From contig CAYHIW010000008.1 in assembly GCA_964356745.1 (NCBI GenBank), positions 1 through 23,291 of the forward strand: a stretch of 23,291 bases of DNA. The letters run 5' to 3'. Origin of the DNA: CAYHIW01 sp964356745. GTDB lineage: Bacteria; Patescibacteriota; Microgenomatia; UBA1406; GWC2-37-13. Position numbers and translations under genes: made by a program. Under the pieces are notes generated by a model. The model made no database searches. It saw only the letters and a program-made list of their open reading frames with translations, and was not told where the DNA came from. Below, in pieces: positions 21,789-23,291 of the stretch (position 1 is the stretch's first letter; each line of letters opens with the position of its first letter).

Positions 21789-22190
21789 ATGAAAACGTTT
21801 ATTGATAAGCTTGCATTTATTGAGATTCAAGATAAAAAAGTTCTTGTTACGTTGAGTCGTGGCAAAGACACGTGGTATATACCAGGAGGTAAACGAGAAG
21901 GAAATGAAACAGATGTAGAAGCGCTTATTCGCGAAGTTAAAGAAGAGCTTGATGTCGATATAGACCCATCTACAATCCAATCATACGGAGTTTTCGAAGC
22001 ACAAGCACATGGTAAACCCGAAGGAACCATTGTGAGAATGACCTGTTATCAAGCAAAATACAAAGGAGATCTTAGTCCGCAGAATGAAATCGATAAGCTT
22101 CAGTTTATTTCCTATTCTCAAATTGATTTAACTGCTCCGGTTGATCATCTTATTCTCAACGACCTCCACTCAAAAAACCTCATCACTTAG
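21789..22190 (+). CDS. Nudix hydrolase (MutT-like)
   Basis: 133 residues, a complete single Nudix domain. The Nudix box is visible at about 34-56 as G34-x5-E40-x7-R48-E49-V50-x-E52-E53; the usual second Gly near position 55 is Asp. The metal-binding REVKEE core is intact, so Mg-dependent hydrolysis of a nucleoside diphosphate-X compound is expected. WYIPGGKREGNE before the box and a KLQFISYSQID segment after it are typical. The substrate (for example 8-oxo-dGTP) cannot be read from the sequence. The first ATG is used, with TACACT 7 nt upstream. The last 21 bp overlap the end of the convergent gene at 22170. Confidence 0.9.
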   Translation: MKTFIDKLAFIEIQDKKVLVTLSRGKDTWYIPGGKREGNETDVEALIREVKEELDVDIDPSTIQSYGVFEAQAHGKPEGTIVRMTCYQAKYKGDLSPQNEIDKLQFISYSQIDLTAPVDHLILNDLHSKNLIT

Positions 22191-22946
22191 TGGAGCTTGC
22201 GAAAGATCAAGCATGTGAGGTAAATCTCCGCCTAAGATCTTAAATCCCATGCGTTTTGCAGTGATATCATAGCGCATATGTCCCCTATTTCCAGCGCTGT
22301 TATTGATTGCGGTGTATTTATTGTATTTTGCAGGGCGGATGAAAATCCGATTTAGTCCATTTTGCGCTGCCCAGTCAATGACAAGTCCAACAAGTACTTT
22401 TTCCCATCGAAACGTGCCTAATACTTTTTGTGTACCTAAGGTACTAGTAGCTTGTATCTGATCGATCAGAATATCTCCTTTTTCAAACAGTCTTCCGTTC
22501 ATCGTTTTTATATATCCGCAGGAGTTGATAAGGCCAAGGTCTAGTACATTAAAACCAATAACACACCCAATCGTGTTTTCACCAAAAACTCCGACTCCAT
22601 GATAGCTAATAGAGAATGCACGATCGGAGTCGAGATAAAAATTGGGAATAAGTGGATTTGCTGGAGTTATATGAGCATTCATACGACCGTTATGAGAGTT
22701 AAGTCTAAGTAGATCGAGGCAGTTTTCAATGTCAGGTCTACCTTCACTTAAAACTTTTTCTCTGAAAGCTCCACTTTTTCGTTGAGCGCGTGCGTATTGA
22801 GTAATAGACTCACCCATAACCTCGTCATCGATCATACCGCGCAATGTTGGAGAAGCCATATCTAGCGTTGGCTGTAGGAGGCTGGGATTGAGAGATTGCG
22901 CCAACGGCATTGTTGCAAAATTTCGTTTAAGGCGTTCTATCAGCAT
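22170..22946 (-). CDS. Unknown 258-residue protein with possible GNAT-like C-terminal region
   Basis: No family is assigned with confidence. It is soluble, with a helical N-terminal third and a strand-rich middle (RAFSISYHGVGVFGENTIGCVIGFNVLDLG). The C-terminal part has a helix-strand pattern VLVGLVIDWAAQNGLNRIFIR followed by MRYDITAKRMGFKI, which recalls acetyltransferases of the GNAT fold, where a Tyr-containing helix precedes a GF motif. The acetyl-CoA loop is not clear, so this is a suggestion only. A TTG at 22955 would add three residues, but it lies at the edge of the -10; TATAAT (22960-22955) ends 8 nt before the ATG at 22946, with TTGAAT 17 nt further upstream. The end overlaps the Nudix gene by 21 bp. 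Confidence 0.6.
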   Translation of the reverse strand: MLIERLKRNFATMPLAQSLNPSLLQPTLDMASPTLRGMIDDEVMGESITQYARAQRKSGAFREKVLSEGRPDIENCLDLLRLNSHNGRMNAHITPANPLIPNFYLDSDRAFSISYHGVGVFGENTIGCVIGFNVLDLGLINSCGYIKTMNGRLFEKGDILIDQIQATSTLGTQKVLGTFRWEKVLVGLVIDWAAQNGLNRIFIRPAKYNKYTAINNSAGNRGHMRYDITAKRMGFKILGGDLPHMLDLSQAPLSDEVF

Positions 22947-22982
22947 AAACGACAATTATAACGATTAGGTATAATATATTCA
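22947..22982. promoter_or_regulatory. 36-bp divergent promoter with two TATAAT boxes
   Basis: Minus strand: TTGAAT (22983-22978), 17 nt, TATAAT (22960-22955), 8 nt to the ATG at 22946. Plus strand: TATAAT (22970-22975), 7 nt to the ATG at 22983. The minus -35 overlaps the plus start codon. Confidence 0.6.
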
Positions 22983-23291
22983 ATGTCGCGATTCCTTTTT
23001 TATCTACTATTTCTTACCGGAGTTGGTGTGTTTTTCTACACATATCAACCTCCAACTCTGTGCGATACAGGGGTTAAATATAAAATAGGTTCAATTGACA
23101 ATCGCTTTGACATTGACAGGCAAGAGCTTTTGACTGACATTCAAGAAGCAACAAGTTTATGGTCAAACTCCTACGGAAAGAATTTGTTCATTTACGCTCC
23201 AGATGATGAGAAAAGCCTTACGGTTAACATGGTGTATGACGAGCGACAGGAGTTTAGAAACGAGATTAATGACAAAAAACACCAGGTTTCA
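22983..23291 (+). CDS. Membrane-anchored or secreted protein, N-terminal fragment (cut by window edge)
   Basis: 103 codons are visible and remain open at the right edge. The N-terminus is a hydrophobic signal anchor (MSRFLFYLLFLTGVGVFFYTY) without a clear cleavage site. The exported part begins with TLCDTGVKYKIGSIDNRFDI, then a helix (RQELLTDIQEATSLWSNSYG), a strand LFIYAPDDEKSLTVNMVYDERQEF and a charged helix. The IGSID.RF ... A..W ... VNMVYDERQ arrangement recalls the region before the catalytic domain of matrixin-like secreted metalloproteases in some environmental bacteria, but the HExxH site would lie outside the window, so this is a weak guess. TATAAT ends 7 nt before the ATG. Confidence 0.6.
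   Translation, partial: MSRFLFYLLFLTGVGVFFYTYQPPTLCDTGVKYKIGSIDNRFDIDRQELLTDIQEATSLWSNSYGKNLFIYAPDDEKSLTVNMVYDERQEFRNEINDKKHQVS

Overview
The window looks like part of a reduced bacterial chromosome of the Candidate Phyla Radiation (Patescibacteria), most plausibly a Microgenomates-type lineage. This is inferred from small single-copy housekeeping genes, trimmed tRNA synthetases (a ThrRS without TGS and editing domains, a PheT without the EMAP-type tRNA-binding domain), an Obg without C-terminal extension, a degenerate clamp-loader delta'-like protein, low GC, very tight gene packing, and many 7-8 bp tandem repeats and nested palindromes. TGA is a normal stop here (for example at the end of pilT), so the recoded Gracilibacteria/Absconditabacteria groups are unlikely. 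I ran no search, so the phylum call is an inference.

Layout. 1-5030: a prepilin gene cut by the left edge (-), a repeat-filled gap, a delta'-like gene (-), then a type IV pilus motor operon pilB-pilT-pilC (+). 5030-7260: recG (-) with inverted octamer-repeat arrays at both ends and two heptamer repeats translated inside it, preceded by a 36-codon membrane micropeptide gene. 7285-9804: a class A penicillin-binding protein (+). 9809-15933: the classical thrS-infC-rpmI-rplT ... pheS-pheT translation cluster (-), with an unknown gene after rplT and a repeat-flanked GIY-YIG gene (+) inserted before pheS. 15953-19339: an unknown protein, a His-rich ferric-reductase-like membrane protein, a YjjX-type ITPase/XTPase and the ribosome-assembly GTPase Obg. 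19307-21560: a lone DAHP synthase and two unknown genes. 21596-21749: tRNA-Val(GAC) and tRNA-Asp(GTC) with no spacer. 21789-23291: a Nudix hydrolase, an unknown protein and the start of a membrane-anchored protein.

The most striking pattern is regulatory. Nearly every gene that begins a transcription unit has a TATAAT-like hexamer ending only 5-9 nt before its start codon, often in the extended form TGnTATAAT, and no Shine-Dalgarno sequence is visible. Since transcription normally starts about 6-8 nt after the -10 hexamer, these mRNAs should be leaderless. Many divergent pairs have start codons only 25-57 bp apart with two back-to-back -10 boxes. Five of the start codons I chose (pilB, yjjX and the genes starting at 21059, 22946 and 7285) follow from this rule. 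The second theme is repeat ecology: short tandem repeats and TGTCATCC-type palindromes sit at gene ends, invade recG coding sequence, flank the GIY-YIG gene, and may supply the -35 element of the pheS promoter.
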